DNA of 64,000 nucleotides, taken from positions 1-64,000 of the IMG/VR virus record IMGVR_UViG_3300018063_000012. The stretch is one strand, 5' to 3'. Of the stretch, positions 16,161 to 24,457 are shown piece after piece. Source of the stretch: a virus. Made by a program: the position numbers and the translations under genes. The notes under the pieces were generated by a model. That model worked only from the letters and a program-made list of their open reading frames with translations, was not told the DNA's origin and made no database searches. How positions within the stretch are numbered: the first letter of the stretch is position 1; each line of letters starts with the position of its first letter.

Positions 16161-18743
16161 TTGTATCTAAACCAGAATGGGCCGGATGCAACATCTAATA
16201 TATTCTTTTGGGACGGATCCGCCCAAGCCGGACAATATTTGCGTTGGCTGGACGCCGCATCACGATTTGAATTTAGCACTAAACTTCGGGCGCTCGGTGA
16301 ACTTGAAACCAATGCAAACTTAGCACTTAACATCGATGCAGGAGATGCAGATTCTGTAATTACTTTCTATAAACCTACATCCGGAACGCAGACACTTCGA
16401 TGGGATAAGACCAATTTTTACTTCAAATTCGACGCAAAACTTTTTATTGATGGGGATTTGGAAGTTACAGGTGATTTGACCGTAGGTGGAAGCGGACTAA
16501 CTCTACAGGCAGTAACGGATGCAGGAAATGAGACAAATCACGATGTCAAGATAGAAAACTTATATATTAATTTTAACGGTGGAATATTTAATATTTCAGA
16601 TGTCGGATATAAGTCTAACGATACAACTCCACCATCAGGTGGTCCTACTTCTTGGGGATATACTGGAATGCACGATGGGGATTTAACTACTCAAGTTATT
16701 GCCGCCGGGGCTGATAAAGATTCCGTATATATTGATTTAGGTGCCGCACAACTTGTTGATAAACTTCGGCATTATGATAACCGATCGGAAGATGGGATAT
16801 ATGGCGGCGGTGGATTTGACCACTACGCAGTTTACTATAGTGCAGACGGAACTACTTGGACATTACTAGAGGATTTTAATCCAGTAACCAGAACAGCAGG
16901 AACTGGATACCACTATGTCGAAGTTACACTATCTACACCTACGAGTGCAAGATACTGGAAACTGCATTGTCCAGAAAACGCTTTAGCTGGCGGAGTAGGC
17001 ACACAGTTAAATCATACTGAAGTTAGGGCATTAGGATCCGGAGGATCTGATTCTGATTCATATATTTACTTTTGGGAAGGTGATTCCCAAACTGGAGCTT
17101 ATTTGCAATGGGATAATACTAATACTAGATTTAAGATGAGTCATGGGTTGTATGTTACTGGTCAATTAAGAGTAAATACTGATGCATATTTGAATGCGTT
17201 GCAAGCTAATGCAGATGTCGTTCTTAATTTTGGCAACGGTGACGGCGGTAATTCATCTTTGTATTTACAGAATTCAGACCATACCTTTCATATGTCTAAA
17301 TCATTATTTGTTAGTGGGTCCCAACTTGAACTAAGCGGTGCAGGATTCGCCGTAAATACTGACCATTCAAACGTTGATGTGAATCTTTCTTTGGGTGTAT
17401 TCCCTTCGGGATTCGCAACATTAAGGTGGGATACAGCCCTCTCAGCATTTAGAATTTTGAGCGGCTCAAATTTATATTTTGACGGCGGACTATTTCAATT
17501 GAATCATGGTGCAGGCGCAGGCGATGTAACTATACAGTTTCAGAAAACATCAGGTAGTCAGAATTTTAAATATAGCCAAGCAAATTCACGTTTTGAAATG
17601 GATGCTAATTTTGCTACTGTAGGAGACATAGTCCTGAATTCAGACTCCGGGAACGTGGATGTAGTACTGACATTTACTAAATCATCCGGTTCGGAAACTT
17701 TGAAATGGGTAGCGGCCAGTACTTACTTCAAATTCTCTAACAAGCTTTACGTGGCAGGAGATATACTATCAGACGGGAACCTTGAACTAAACGAAGATTT
17801 GACTGATGCGAACGTTCTGATTACTTTCTGGAAAGTCGCCCAGACAGCAGTTAACACAGGTGCATTCGCTCCTACTGCTACAGATACAGGCACCTGGACA
17901 AATGGTGCGAATGTCAAAGTCTCTGATGATGCTTGGGCGACATCTGCCGGCTTTAATCAGATAATGACATCCTCTATTTATAATCTTCCAGCGATTCCAT
18001 TTGGTTCTGTTATCGTTGGAATAGAAGTTATATTAGAAGGACAAGCATATGGAACTACAGATGCGGGTGTGGCTAATGTTGGTGTTGAACTTTCTTGGGA
18101 TGGTGGAACGTCTTTTTCTACTGGTATTAATAATGCATTCACGAATACAACTCCGGCAACAACGGCACCAACTGGAGCTAATGATTCAAATTTGACTTAC
18201 GGCGGACCTACAACTTTATTCGCCGGACATACTTGGGTTTATTCCGATTTTACCAATACTAATCTTTTTGTTAGATTTAGAAATAACGGAAATTCAGCCG
18301 CTACAACGTCCGCCGTTGATTATGTAACTATAAAAGTATACTACAAACCGCCAGCGTCCCAGGTTTTGATGTGGGATAAGACAAACCTGTGGTTTAATAT
18401 GGATAGCGCCTTGCAAATCCAAGGATCCTTTCAGGTACCATTCTATACTCGAACACAAGCAGACTATTCGACATATACACTGAATGCGACCGACTTTACA
18501 GTTTATGCGGATACGACCGCCGGGAGTATGACCGTTACTTTACCAACCGCAATCGGAATTGCCGGACGAATTTATGTAATAAAGAAAAAGGTAGCGGCAA
18601 ATACCTTGACTATAAATACGACTTCATCCCAAACAATTGATGGAGCTACTTCCTGGGCGGATACTGACCAGTATGCAACTTTAATGGTGCAGAGTGATGG
18701 GGCGAACTGGATTAAATTGTCATCGATTGGAACCTGGCTCTAA
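16161..18743 (+). CDS. Tail fibre with F5/8-type C-like domain, 860 aa or longer
   Basis: Repeated units of the form LRWDxxxxxFxF ... GDLEVTGDLTVGGS build a fibre shaft. A discoidin (F5/8 type C)-like segment lies near residues 140-295 (VYIDLGAAQLVDKLRHY ... SARYWKLHCPE). The C-terminus (VTLPTAIGIAGRIYVIKKK ... IDGATSW) is the usual fibre tip. The frame is open upstream to 16002 with protein-like sequence (IIIQRVDRSFKKVKLDTEF) but has no ATG, GTG or TTG there; aaggag at 16007-16012 suggests the true start is near 16023 with a non-standard codon, or a frameshift from a 17-codon reading frame at 15982. Confidence 0.75.
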   Translation: MYLNQNGPDATSNIFFWDGSAQAGQYLRWLDAASRFEFSTKLRALGELETNANLALNIDAGDADSVITFYKPTSGTQTLRWDKTNFYFKFDAKLFIDGDLEVTGDLTVGGSGLTLQAVTDAGNETNHDVKIENLYINFNGGIFNISDVGYKSNDTTPPSGGPTSWGYTGMHDGDLTTQVIAAGADKDSVYIDLGAAQLVDKLRHYDNRSEDGIYGGGGFDHYAVYYSADGTTWTLLEDFNPVTRTAGTGYHYVEVTLSTPTSARYWKLHCPENALAGGVGTQLNHTEVRALGSGGSDSDSYIYFWEGDSQTGAYLQWDNTNTRFKMSHGLYVTGQLRVNTDAYLNALQANADVVLNFGNGDGGNSSLYLQNSDHTFHMSKSLFVSGSQLELSGAGFAVNTDHSNVDVNLSLGVFPSGFATLRWDTALSAFRILSGSNLYFDGGLFQLNHGAGAGDVTIQFQKTSGSQNFKYSQANSRFEMDANFATVGDIVLNSDSGNVDVVLTFTKSSGSETLKWVAASTYFKFSNKLYVAGDILSDGNLELNEDLTDANVLITFWKVAQTAVNTGAFAPTATDTGTWTNGANVKVSDDAWATSAGFNQIMTSSIYNLPAIPFGSVIVGIEVILEGQAYGTTDAGVANVGVELSWDGGTSFSTGINNAFTNTTPATTAPTGANDSNLTYGGPTTLFAGHTWVYSDFTNTNLFVRFRNNGNSAATTSAVDYVTIKVYYKPPASQVLMWDKTNLWFNMDSALQIQGSFQVPFYTRTQADYSTYTLNATDFTVYADTTAGSMTVTLPTAIGIAGRIYVIKKKVAANTLTINTTSSQTIDGATSWADTDQYATLMVQSDGANWIKLSSIGTWL

Positions 18744-18796
18744 ACTGCAGAGTGATAATCCTTTGGGTATAAACAGATAACAAAAGGAGAGATAAA

Positions 18797-19072
18797 ATGG
18801 AAAAATCAGAAGCTATAAAGGTTGTAACACCAGGAACGACTCCAATGGTGCCGGGTCCGGGTAGTGCAAGAGCTGTTATGGAAACAGAGAAGGGGCCGAG
18901 TGTTAAACCAGCATCGACTAAACGCTCCGTTACGCTTATTATTAATGGAAACGAACTTGCCATGCACGTAGAGAGTATAGGGTCGATGTTCGAAGTCTAT
19001 GGTGTGTTAGTCAAAGCACTACAGGCCGTAGAACAGGAGATTAACGGCGGCAACAGTACTAAAAAGGGATAA
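18797..19072 (+). CDS. Hypothetical protein, 91 aa
   Basis: A Pro/Gly/Ser-rich N-terminus (VTPGTTPMVPGPGSARAVM), then SVTLIINGNELAMHVESIGS and an amphipathic helix. Ribosome site aaaggagag. No family recognised. It begins a unit of replication and nucleotide genes after the fibre. Confidence 0.5.
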   Translation: MEKSEAIKVVTPGTTPMVPGPGSARAVMETEKGPSVKPASTKRSVTLIINGNELAMHVESIGSMFEVYGVLVKALQAVEQEINGGNSTKKG

Positions 19073-19077
19073 CTATA

Positions 19078-19512
19078 ATGGCAGATAACTTCAATCTGGA
19101 AAAAGGCGGAGTAAAGGATGATAAGGAAAAACTTCGCTTCGATTTGATTCCAGTAAGGCCGCTGTTAGAAGAAGCTTGGGTATTCACGACGGGTTGCCGT
19201 AAGTATGACGACAGGAATTGGGAGAAAGGAATGCGGTGGGGCCGAGTTTTTTCTGCTCTTATGCGCCATAGCTGGAAATGGTTTTGGGGCGAGAAGTTTG
19301 ATAGAGAATGTCAAAACCCGAATTGTAAAGAGTTGCTCCCTAAAGCGGCGGCGCAGGATGCATACTTTCCTTGTCAACACTGTGGTAGCGTGATTCGTCG
19401 ATTTCATCATTTGGCCGCAGTGGCTTGGTGCGCACACGTGTTAATGGAGTATGAATTGACTCGGACGGAGTTTGATGATAGACCAAAATCAGAGGGTGAC
19501 TTGGAATGGTAG
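19078..19512 (+). CDS. DUF5664 / dATP-dGTP diphosphohydrolase N-terminal-like protein
   Basis: 144 residues with the signature CRKYDDRNWEKGMRWGRV, LMRHSWKWFWGEKFD and HHLAAVAWCAHVLMEYE, the helical MazG-like arrangement with Arg/His/Glu residues seen in the phage DUF5664 family. Members are annotated as nucleotide pyrophosphohydrolases. Unusually, CQNPNCKELL and CQHCG in the middle add a four-Cys zinc ribbon. A role in shaping the dNTP pool is likely; no PurZ-type gene is present, so base-Z synthesis cannot be claimed. Confidence 0.65.
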   Translation: MADNFNLEKGGVKDDKEKLRFDLIPVRPLLEEAWVFTTGCRKYDDRNWEKGMRWGRVFSALMRHSWKWFWGEKFDRECQNPNCKELLPKAAAQDAYFPCQHCGSVIRRFHHLAAVAWCAHVLMEYELTRTEFDDRPKSEGDLEW

Positions 19513-20315
19513 AGTTGAATAAAATTTACTGTGGTGATTCGGCAGAAGTAATGAAAGCAATACCAGACCGGTCAGTTGATATAGTGATAACAAGCTGTCC
19601 ATATAACTTCGGTCGCCCGTACGCGGACACGCATGACGGGTATAATTGGCCGGAGTATTATGCACTGATGGGAGCAGTCTGGGCGCAATGTATGCGGGTA
19701 TTAGTAAAGGGTGGACGTCTCTGTATCAACATCCAACCACGACTTCAGCATAAAGAACCGATACACAGGAAATTTACCACTCAGTTACTGGGTATGGGAA
19801 TGCTCTGGTTAGATGAAATTATATGGAATAAAAATAACTCCGCTCTATTTATGTTAAATGGTAAACCACATCCAGCAGAGCCTATGCTTCGATACACTTG
19901 GGAGTATATCGATATCTATTGCAAAGAAGCGTATAATAAACCAAGCCGCCGTAAGTTCGGCGACTTGGGTGCAGGGAGTGCAGGAGTAGATATTACTGAA
20001 GAAGAGTTTAAGAAATGGGCAGGAGCTATATGGACGATGGCACCAGAGAATCAGATGTCAACTAAATTTGACCATCCGGCAATGTTTTCTAAAGAACTGC
20101 CTAAGCGACTGATGAAGATGTATTCATATGTCGGCGATGTAGTTTTGGATCCTTTTAATGGGTGTGGAACTACGACTCTGGTAGCTAAACGTTTAAAGCG
20201 TAGATATATTGGGATTGATATATCAGAGCAGTATTGTCAAACAGCAAATGAACGTATGGAATCTGACGAAGGAATAGATATCGTTTGCGAACTAGTGAAA
20301 GAGGATGAGGTGTAA
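19506..20315 (+). CDS. DNA methyltransferase, beta-type, SCPY variant
   Basis: 269 residues. Catalytic motif IVITSCPYNF at residues 27-36 replaces the first Pro of S-P-P-Y by Cys; the SAM motif VLDPFNGCGTTTLVAKRLKR lies near residue 213, after the catalytic motif (beta class). S-P-P-Y-like motifs favour cytosine N4; the Cys variant makes the target base uncertain. It overlaps the DUF5664 gene by 7 bases. Third solitary DNA methyltransferase in the window. Confidence 0.82.
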   Translation: MVELNKIYCGDSAEVMKAIPDRSVDIVITSCPYNFGRPYADTHDGYNWPEYYALMGAVWAQCMRVLVKGGRLCINIQPRLQHKEPIHRKFTTQLLGMGMLWLDEIIWNKNNSALFMLNGKPHPAEPMLRYTWEYIDIYCKEAYNKPSRRKFGDLGAGSAGVDITEEEFKKWAGAIWTMAPENQMSTKFDHPAMFSKELPKRLMKMYSYVGDVVLDPFNGCGTTTLVAKRLKRRYIGIDISEQYCQTANERMESDEGIDIVCELVKEDEV

Positions 20316-20316
20316 G

Positions 20317-20616
20317 ATGACTGAAGACAGGAAATTTGAACTGGTAATTATTCTCTGGGAAGATGCACACGAGGATTCGGATTGGATTGAGTATAATGAT
20401 ATACAAAGACTGGTAGGAACACCAACTATATGCAGACGAGTTGGGTGGCTTCTATTTGATGACGATGATGCAGTTATAGTTGCATCTGAAAGAGATGAGA
20501 ATAATAAGTTTTGCGATATAGTACGTATTCCACGCGGTATGATTAGAGGAAGGAAATTACTGAAAGCTGAAGCTATATGGTTACCCGGTCAGGACAAATT
20601 AAAATTAGAAAATTGA
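20317..20616 (+). CDS. Hypothetical protein, 99 aa
   Basis: ATG 20317 follows gaggtg. MTEDRKFELVIILWEDAHED, then a beta/alpha layout with an acidic loop (FDDDDAVIVASE) and a basic C-terminus. The pattern could be a small RNA- or protein-binding fold; no family recognised. It overlaps the next gene. Confidence 0.5.
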   Translation: MTEDRKFELVIILWEDAHEDSDWIEYNDIQRLVGTPTICRRVGWLLFDDDDAVIVASERDENNKFCDIVRIPRGMIRGRKLLKAEAIWLPGQDKLKLEN

Positions 20617-20894
20617 ATCTGTGCGCTAAGCGCAGAGATGTGAATGGCGTTATTGCAATGTCATATCCTCTTGTAGAATATTGGCTACGGTTAAAAAAAA
20701 TAACCTGTAGAGAAGATATTGAAGATATTCAACAGGATGTAGCAATGGAGATATGGAAACGTTTTACAGTAGGGACTGAAATTATTCAAGACCCATTCAG
20801 CTTGGAATTAGAGGCAATGACACAGGTGAAGACTTTACTACATCTTCATCTATTCAATAACGGACAAGTTTATGTGGAGGGATTATGCAATTGA
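20577..20894 (+). CDS. Sigma-region-2-like protein, about 105 aa
   Basis: The core LVEYWLRLKKITCREDIEDIQQDVAMEIWKRF (split here as a sigma region 2.1/2.2 pattern) is close in layout to the sigma-like protein at 18 (REDIEDIQQDV against QDVEDLEQDV). There is no region 4 HTH, so it may be a truncated sigma factor, an anti-sigma decoy or a partner protein. Start uncertain: ATG 20577 overlaps the previous gene; ATG 20658 is an internal alternative. Confidence 0.45.
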   Translation: MVTRSGQIKIRKLNLCAKRRDVNGVIAMSYPLVEYWLRLKKITCREDIEDIQQDVAMEIWKRFTVGTEIIQDPFSLELEAMTQVKTLLHLHLFNNGQVYVEGLCN

Positions 20895-21550
20895 AATTAC
20901 CAAGTTTTTTCCAAGGACTAAAATTCACAGTAGGAATGGGGATCGCGGTTATCATCGCCATTTTTGTTCTACGGCTGGAATGCGAGAACCAACGACTGCG
21001 GAAACAAGTAGAGAGAGGGGACACCACACAGGTAGGCATAGTGATTCAGCCACCAGCAGTGAATAATGAGAATGCTGATTCTACTAAGACCAAGACTAAG
21101 ATTGTAAAGAAGAAAAAGACACTCCCTGATTCTACGCAGGTACTGGAGATTCATCATTATCCGTATGCAGTGACATACATTCACCAACCATTATTTGACT
21201 TGGAATTGCGCATCAATACAATGCCAGTAGATTCTACACGGGACTCCATAGATGTGAAATTTGACATTAAGTATGCACGGTGGAAGTTGATATTGAGATT
21301 CAGTGACCGATATAACTTCAAAAATGGTTTTAGGATAGAGACAGACCCGGCCGGAATTATAGGACAACCGGTAGTGGATTGGGGCAACTATACAGCAACT
21401 AAAAAGCCGAGGTCATTTGGTTTAGCCGCTGGGGGCGGAGTTTTCTTTCATAAACCGGTAGTCGCTGGCGGATTGCAAATCAAGAAGTATACTTTTATCT
21501 ATGTTCAAGGAGATAAATCTAGGGGGTTTTTGATTCTTCGGAGTTTTTAA
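20885..21550 (+). CDS. Membrane-anchored periplasmic protein, 221 aa
   Basis: An N-terminal membrane segment (FTVGMGIAVIIAIFVLRL, residues 13-30), a short charged stretch, a Lys/Thr-rich linker (STKTKTKIVKKKKTLPDSTQ), then a beta-rich outer domain ending in AGGLQIKKYTFIYVQGDKS. This layout is seen in membrane-anchored phage proteins of the DUF6808 kind, and an i-spanin role is possible. Ribosome site gtggagg within the upstream gene. Family assignment is tentative. Confidence 0.5.
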   Translation: MQLKLPSFFQGLKFTVGMGIAVIIAIFVLRLECENQRLRKQVERGDTTQVGIVIQPPAVNNENADSTKTKTKIVKKKKTLPDSTQVLEIHHYPYAVTYIHQPLFDLELRINTMPVDSTRDSIDVKFDIKYARWKLILRFSDRYNFKNGFRIETDPAGIIGQPVVDWGNYTATKKPRSFGLAAGGGVFFHKPVVAGGLQIKKYTFIYVQGDKSRGFLILRSF

Positions 21551-21610
21551 ATGAAATTAGAGGTGAACAAATGATGATGTTGATTAAAAAGATTATAGAA
21601 GAGGAAAATA

Positions 21611-21862
21611 ATGCCTAATTACAGTTATGTATGCAGTCGACATGGTATTTTTGATTTGTTGCGTCCGATGAAGGAATGCAGTCAAAAAGGTGAATGCCCA
21701 GAATGTAAGGACTTATGTGAAAAAGTTATTGTAGCACCCAATGTAAACATTCCGCTTCAACACCAATCATCCCCTAAAACTAAAGGGAAATCAATGGACT
21801 GGATTCAGAAAAATTACGCCGGTAGTGCGGCCGACCCTAACTATGGCAAGAAGAAGGGATGA
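21611..21862 (+). CDS. FmdB-like Zn-ribbon protein, 83 aa
   Basis: MPNYSYVCSRHGIFDLLRPM, then CSQKGECPECKDLCEKVIVA. The opening M-P-x-Y-x-Y-x-C, the later C-P-x-C and the tail with Lys/Gly resemble the FmdB putative regulatory zinc ribbon family. The small frames at 21551-21610 (7 and 15 codons) look too short to be genes. Its last codons overlap the next ATG. Confidence 0.65.
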   Translation: MPNYSYVCSRHGIFDLLRPMKECSQKGECPECKDLCEKVIVAPNVNIPLQHQSSPKTKGKSMDWIQKNYAGSAADPNYGKKKG

Positions 21863-22038
21863 GTTTATCTAAACCGTTACTAAGAATTGCCGAGGAACAA
21901 GGACTAAAAGAGACTCCAAAAGCGATTAGAGAGTTTCTGATGAAACTAAAGAATCAGGGGTATAACTGGTCAGAGATAGCCGTGATTTGCGGAGTATCGA
22001 CTAAAAGTTTATCAGTATGGCGGAAGATGTTAAAATGA
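21859..22038 (+). CDS. Small HTH protein, 59 aa
   Basis: MSLSKPLLRIAEEQGLKETP, then a helix-turn-helix NWSEIAVICGVSTKSLSVWR near residues 36-55. Overlaps both the FmdB-like gene and the primase-like gene by four bases. It may be a DNA-binding accessory to replication or a small regulator. Confidence 0.6.
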   Translation: MSLSKPLLRIAEEQGLKETPKAIREFLMKLKNQGYNWSEIAVICGVSTKSLSVWRKMLK

Positions 22039-22664
22039 CGAAAACAAAAAGACTATTGACAGAAGAGCATACAAAGTATGCACTGAAAAGGGGCTGGGCA
22101 GAGAGTGAGCTAAAAGCCATTGGTGTTTATTCCGGAACGGGTCCGATTATTGGTAAAATATGCTTTCCTCTGACTACATTTACTGGCGCAGAGATTGGAG
22201 TAGTGGCCCGAAATATAGAAGGTAAAAAGGAGTATGTCTTTCGTTTCTGGGAGCAGTTTTGGTCCTACTTTGTCTGGAAACCTAAAGATAACGATAAAAC
22301 AATAGTTCTCTGTGAAGGGCCTTTTGACTTGGGATGGATACTATCAAATGGATTTAATGGGGCCGCATACTTAGGGTCCGGACTGAATCAGGCGCAGGCT
22401 AAAGTGATAGCCAGATTTTATGATAATGTAATTTTCATTCCTGATAATGATGCGGCCGGACTGAATGGATTTAAGCGGTCAGAGATTATGTTGGAGAGAA
22501 TGGGTGTGAATGTCTTCTCCCTGCGCACGATAGGATGTAAAGATGTCTCTGAGCTTTGTGAGACTTACCCTAAAGAGGCAGGCACATTTTTTGCAATACT
22601 AAGAGATAGAATGCTGAAGATTAAAACTGCAGATTTATCAATTGAATTTTCAGGAATGGATTAA
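22035..22664 (+). CDS. TOPRIM-domain primase-like protein
   Basis: 209 residues. TIVLCEGPFDLGWILSNG (catalytic Glu) and VIFIPDNDAAGLNGFKR (D-x-D) form a DnaG-type TOPRIM core near residues 90-155. The N-terminus lacks the CHCC zinc finger of full DnaG and there is no C-terminal helicase, so it is a minimal primase or a remnant of a primase-helicase. It adjoins the clamp-loader gene, supporting a replication role. I chose ATG 22035 for the ATGA overlap and the ggaag site. Confidence 0.75.
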   Translation: MTKTKRLLTEEHTKYALKRGWAESELKAIGVYSGTGPIIGKICFPLTTFTGAEIGVVARNIEGKKEYVFRFWEQFWSYFVWKPKDNDKTIVLCEGPFDLGWILSNGFNGAAYLGSGLNQAQAKVIARFYDNVIFIPDNDAAGLNGFKRSEIMLERMGVNVFSLRTIGCKDVSELCETYPKEAGTFFAILRDRMLKIKTADLSIEFSGMD

Positions 22665-23917
22665 TGAGTAGTGAGAATCTAAGAAATAAATGGCGTCCGC
22701 AAACCTTTGAAGAGGTTGTAGGACAAATAGAAGTTGTGAAAACACTTAAAGCTCACGTTGCTAAGAACCAAGTATTGAATACTCACTATCTAATTGTCGG
22801 ACCGTACGGAACCGGTAAAACTACAATAGGTAAAATCCTTGCAAAAGCCATGATGTGTCCAGATAGACCTGAAGGTGGAACAGACGGGTGCGGAAAATGC
22901 GAAACGTGCAGAGGGGTATCCGAAGGTTTCGCTACGGACTACGAGGAATTAAACGCCGGCGCTTTCGAAGATGTAGCAATTGTTAAGAGGAAAATAAAAG
23001 ACGCACAGTTTTTCCCAATGGGTAACGCCAAGTGTAAGGTCTGGATTATAGATGAATGTCATAAATTAACTAAAGGTATGGCCGAGGCATTACTCCAACT
23101 TTTAGAAATGGAGAATCTTCCAACACGATTTATTTTCCTGACTACTGAACAACATAAGATACTAGATACAATTAAGAGTCGATTGGATTATTTTGAATTA
23201 AGCCTGATAGACCAGTATGAAGTCAAACGTCAATTAATTAAAATTTGTCAGTCAGAGAATTTCCAGTATGAAGATAAAGCTCTCGATTTGATTGTCACTC
23301 GGTCGCGCGGGCATATGCGGAATGCCGTAGGTGCCCTTAATACATATGCGGGTAACCTAACATATAAAGAACTGCTTGATAAGATGGGCGACTCTGACGA
23401 TGTATATGTTGAGCACTTTCTCAAAGCAATTAAAATGGGGGTTCCAGCCGTGCAAGAGCTAGTTATTAAGTTTAACTCAGAAGCTCGGAAGGATAGAAGT
23501 GAAAATGAGGCAGTTATCAAGTTGGAAAAAAAGCAAGGCGAATATATTACAGAGAAACTTAGAACAGATAGACAATTCATACTACTCGCTGAAGCTGTAA
23601 TGAACTATGTGGGATTAGCAATTCTGAATGTACCGGGTAAAAATAATTGCGGATTCGGGACTGAACAGCTCCTAACTATCTTCAAGACATTTGATAATTT
23701 GAGAACAGAGTTTAATACTGGTGGCGGTCAATGGGTAAGACTGTTAGGCGCGCTTATGGAATTAGCACGCGCGTACGAGCGCAAGACACTCGGGAGCGAG
23801 AGCTTCTATGTCTCCGCCAAACAGAGAGACCAAGCATTACAGACAGGTAAGATAAAAGATGAGAAGTCAGAATTAACTGTCCTATATGCTGGTGCTAAAA
23901 AGAAAGTGACTGAATGA
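22664..23917 (+). CDS. dnaX: Clamp-loader ATPase, DnaX (gamma/tau)-like
   Basis: 417 residues. Opens NKWRPQTFEEVVGQ, the DnaX signature; Walker A GPYGTGKT at residues 46-53; four-Cys zinc module (Cys 65, 76, 79, 82); Walker B IIDECHKL near residue 130; and the SRC box reads KSRLDYF, with Leu for Cys. Length fits gamma without a tau extension. It would load a sliding clamp on primed DNA, probably the host beta clamp, since no clamp gene is in this window. Confidence 0.9.
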   Translation: MSSENLRNKWRPQTFEEVVGQIEVVKTLKAHVAKNQVLNTHYLIVGPYGTGKTTIGKILAKAMMCPDRPEGGTDGCGKCETCRGVSEGFATDYEELNAGAFEDVAIVKRKIKDAQFFPMGNAKCKVWIIDECHKLTKGMAEALLQLLEMENLPTRFIFLTTEQHKILDTIKSRLDYFELSLIDQYEVKRQLIKICQSENFQYEDKALDLIVTRSRGHMRNAVGALNTYAGNLTYKELLDKMGDSDDVYVEHFLKAIKMGVPAVQELVIKFNSEARKDRSENEAVIKLEKKQGEYITEKLRTDRQFILLAEAVMNYVGLAILNVPGKNNCGFGTEQLLTIFKTFDNLRTEFNTGGGQWVRLLGALMELARAYERKTLGSESFYVSAKQRDQALQTGKIKDEKSELTVLYAGAKKKVTE

Positions 23918-23949
23918 GAATAAATACAAAACAAACGGAGGATTGATAT

Positions 23950-24393
23950 ATGGCTACATCATTTTATGGCAAAGGTAGAAATGCTTTTGCGTTCGGGGAT
24001 ATTGTTTGGAAAGCTTCGGGTGGGTCTACAATTAAGATGACATTGATTGATACCGCTGATTATGTAATTGGTGCCAATATTGATGTTCATCAATATATGA
24101 ATTTAGATACTGTCGTAGCGGCGGCTAAAATTGCTACAGCAACATTGACTTTGATTGATGGCGCACTCGGTGTATTAGATGCCGCAGACGGGGCATTCGC
24201 ATCCGTTTCTGGAGATTCTGTAGAAGCAATTATTATTTGGAAAGATGGGGGTGGTGGTGGAACATCACAAAGCGGAACTACTGATTTATTGTTAATGTAT
24301 ATTGACAATTCGAACGGATTGCCTATTACGCCAAACGGACTCGATATTAATTATGCGTTTGATAATGGCGCAAATAAACTAGCCAAGTTATAA
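23950..24393 (+). CDS. Phage structural protein, 147 aa
   Basis: MATSFYGKGRNAFAFGDIVW, IKMTLIDTADYVIG, GVLDAADGAFASVSGDSVEA and NGLPITPNGLDI follow a widespread phage family of about 130-150 residues found near packaging and fibre genes (known to me by pattern only). A decoration or adaptor role is likely. A Rho-independent terminator follows. Confidence 0.55.
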   Translation: MATSFYGKGRNAFAFGDIVWKASGGSTIKMTLIDTADYVIGANIDVHQYMNLDTVVAAAKIATATLTLIDGALGVLDAADGAFASVSGDSVEAIIIWKDGGGGGTSQSGTTDLLLMYIDNSNGLPITPNGLDINYAFDNGANKLAKL

Positions 24394-24416
24394 TTTGGTT
24401 CAAATTTCACCACATT

Positions 24417-24438
24417 AGCCAGCCAAGTGCTGGCTTTT
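24417..24438 (+). terminator. Rho-independent terminator
   Basis: Perfect 7-bp stem agccagc (24417-24423) with gctggct (24429-24435), 5-base loop caagt, followed by tttt. It lies between the structural gene ending at 24393 and the repeat protein starting at 24458. Confidence 0.75.
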
Positions 24439-24457
24439 GGTGTTTAGAGGAAGGTAA

